Positions 6,763 to 8,027 of a stretch of DNA of 8,027 nucleotides are shown one piece after another (the stretch's first letter is position 1; each line of letters starts with the position of its first letter). A program made the position numbers and the translations under genes. Under the pieces are notes generated by a model. That model was not told the DNA's origin, searched no databases, and saw only the letters and a program-made list of their open reading frames with translations. The stretch lies in the NCBI GenBank assembly GCA_964459305.1, contig CAYWNA010000411.1:1-8027 (forward strand), given 5' to 3'. The stretch is from CAYWNA01 sp964459305. Its GTDB lineage: Bacteria; Planctomycetota; Planctomycetia; Pirellulales; Pirellulaceae.

Positions 6763-8027
6763 TCATCTTCTCTTGGCTGCTTCGCAAGCGTTCAGAAGGA
6801 CCCGGCGAGTATGTACTTCGGGATAGTCGTCCGCCGTTGATCGAAGCATCTCGATGTCGCGGCCATCGCACAGTTTGACCAGTGCCTTGGCCGCCAGATG
6901 CCGAACCTCCAGGTCATTATCGAAGTTATTGACCGTCTCGAGCAAAGCAGGGACCGCCTCATGACTGCCGATCTGTCCCAGGGCAAAAGCCGCTGCCGCC
7001 CGGTATTGAGGCGTGGTGGACAAGAACGCCAGCGGATTGCAGGCGCTGTCAAAACCATCGACAGCTTCCGGCGAGTCCGCAAGAGCGTTCATGAACAATC
7101 CGTAGCTATCAACGTCCTCGAGCCGCCCCAGCGTTTCCAGCGAGTGGTAACAGATCCACGCACAGGCGCCGGTCTCCAGGCCGAGATAGTCTTTTCTGAT
7201 TTCGAAATAGCGCCGGCGATACTTCTCGAACGCCTCCTGGAATCGGTCCGCATCTTGCGGCCGAATTCCCAGCACCGACAGTATATAGGCAACTCGCTGA
7301 GGCACGGTAAAGGAGACGTTAGTCCCGCTCATTTGCGCATAACGCTGGCGGGTAACTTGAGCAACCAGGACGTTCTTGAAGTCCTCATTAAGCGGCCCGT
7401 CGCCGACGTCGATCATGGCAAAACAGGTGTCGATGACGGTGTCCAGGCAGCCCGAGCGTTGCACGACGCGAGCGAGCATGGTTTCATACGTATCCGGCTC
7501 CTGCAGCAAAGGCTGGTCGTAGTTCATGTGGAGAGACACGATAAGCGTCCATGCAACCGACTCGGGCAGCTTACTGCCCATGGCGTCGAAGGCCTCCAGG
7601 AAACGATAATGCACGCTCGAGCAACTGAGGTAATCCCCCCAACCACCGCCCTGATCGCCCAGGGCAAGATTGTACCGCTCGATGGGAAGGAGGGCTTTGC
7701 TTCGCTCGATCAGCGCCATTTCCGCCTCGGCGCCGCCGATCCATCCTAGAGACTCAACGGCCGCCTCGGCCAGTTTGGCCGATCGTCCGCCCTTGGGGAG
7801 TCGGATATGCGTTTTCAACACCTCACCGAGCAAGCCGACGGCCTCGGTATCGCCCAAGTAGCCAAGGCTTAACATCGCGTCGAACAGTGAGCGGGTACAT
7901 GTGGCGTCATTCAAATCCAGAGAGCGCCGAGCGTAGGTTCGCAAGGCGTTCCGCGCCGCGGGTCCGCCGATGTGGCCAAGCGACTGGATCGACATGATCA
8001 CCACCTGGGGATCCTCGCTCTTGAGCT
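6763..8027 (-). CDS. HEAT-repeat (PBS-lyase-like) protein, N-terminus cut by window edge
   Basis: The frame is open from the right edge to a TGA at 6765-6763, giving 420 residues. A GTG at 8004 and an ATG at 7995 are in frame, but the preceding codons (LKSEDPQ) already read as a HEAT helix junction, so the true start is probably outside. HEAT-like helix pairs appear at residues 6-29 (SIQSLGHIGGPAARNALR), about 45-70 (MLSLGYLGDTEAVGLL), 83-105 (ESLGWIGGAEAEMAL), 341-365 (AAAAFALGQIGSHEAVPALL) and 371-393. Between them, residues 106-335 are less regular and include GGGWGDYLSCSS and a charged stretch near 260-280. HEAT repeats form alpha-solenoids used for protein binding; no catalytic motif is visible. 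As the first visible gene of a run of exported redox proteins, it could be a scaffold or assembly partner, but that is inference. Whether it is secreted cannot be judged without its N-terminus. Confidence 0.82.
   Translation of the reverse strand, partial: LKSEDPQVVIMSIQSLGHIGGPAARNALRTYARRSLDLNDATCTRSLFDAMLSLGYLGDTEAVGLLGEVLKTHIRLPKGGRSAKLAEAAVESLGWIGGAEAEMALIERSKALLPIERYNLALGDQGGGWGDYLSCSSVHYRFLEAFDAMGSKLPESVAWTLIVSLHMNYDQPLLQEPDTYETMLARVVQRSGCLDTVIDTCFAMIDVGDGPLNEDFKNVLVAQVTRQRYAQMSGTNVSFTVPQRVAYILSVLGIRPQDADRFQEAFEKYRRRYFEIRKDYLGLETGACAWICYHSLETLGRLEDVDSYGLFMNALADSPEAVDGFDSACNPLAFLSTTPQYRAAAAFALGQIGSHEAVPALLETVNNFDNDLEVRHLAAKALVKLCDGRDIEMLRSTADDYPEVHTRRVLLNACEAAKRR

Noticed and set aside
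1..8027. Mobile element, CRISPR array, tRNA or rRNA genes
   Set aside because: No transposase or integrase motif, terminal inverted repeats, regularly spaced repeats or RNA-gene signature was seen; nearly all of the window is minus-strand coding sequence.

Overview
The window looks like accessory DNA from a PVC-superphylum bacterium, most likely Planctomycetes and possibly Lentisphaerae or Verrucomicrobia. It is GC-rich by eye. It encodes large secreted multihaem proteins that combine a discoidin-like domain, a TolB-like beta-propeller and the middle domain typical of the hydrazine synthase alpha subunit (HzsA). It also has a HEAT-repeat protein and a secreted SGNH hydrolase. This taxonomic reading is inference from gene content; no rRNA or marker gene is present.

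All four genes lie on the minus strand, so the reading order runs from the right edge to the left. (1) A HEAT-repeat protein, 8027 to 6763, is cut at its N-terminus by the window edge. (2) A 988-residue secreted triheme HzsA-related protein, called copy B here, runs 6707 to 3741. (3) A second, 979-residue HzsA-related triheme protein, called copy A, runs 3645 to 706 and has the same domain order. (4) An SGNH/GDSL esterase-like hydrolase starts at 655 and is cut at its C-terminus by the left edge. The gaps are 55, 95 and 50 bases. Each complete start has a good Shine-Dalgarno sequence, and I see no convincing terminator between the genes, so one transcription unit is plausible. There is no tRNA, rRNA, CRISPR array, insertion sequence or plus-strand gene that I can support. 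No stretch longer than 100 bases lacks a gene.

The striking element is the tandem pair of HzsA-like proteins. Hydrazine synthase alpha in anammox bacteria has a propeller, a middle haem domain and a C-terminal haem domain. Both proteins here have that layout, plus an N-terminal discoidin-like domain and three CxxCH haem motifs instead of two. No HzsB or HzsC partner is in view. Tyr591, which I recall as the haem alpha-I ligand of HzsA, appears to be replaced by Asn at the equivalent spacing, so hydrazine synthesis should not be assumed. A working inference is an extracytoplasmic redox module that may bind a glycan or surface ligand through the discoidin-like domain and be co-expressed with a carbohydrate esterase. 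The substrate is unknown. A 12-base-pair hairpin that would mask the ribosome binding site of the hydrolase gene is the most notable non-coding signal.
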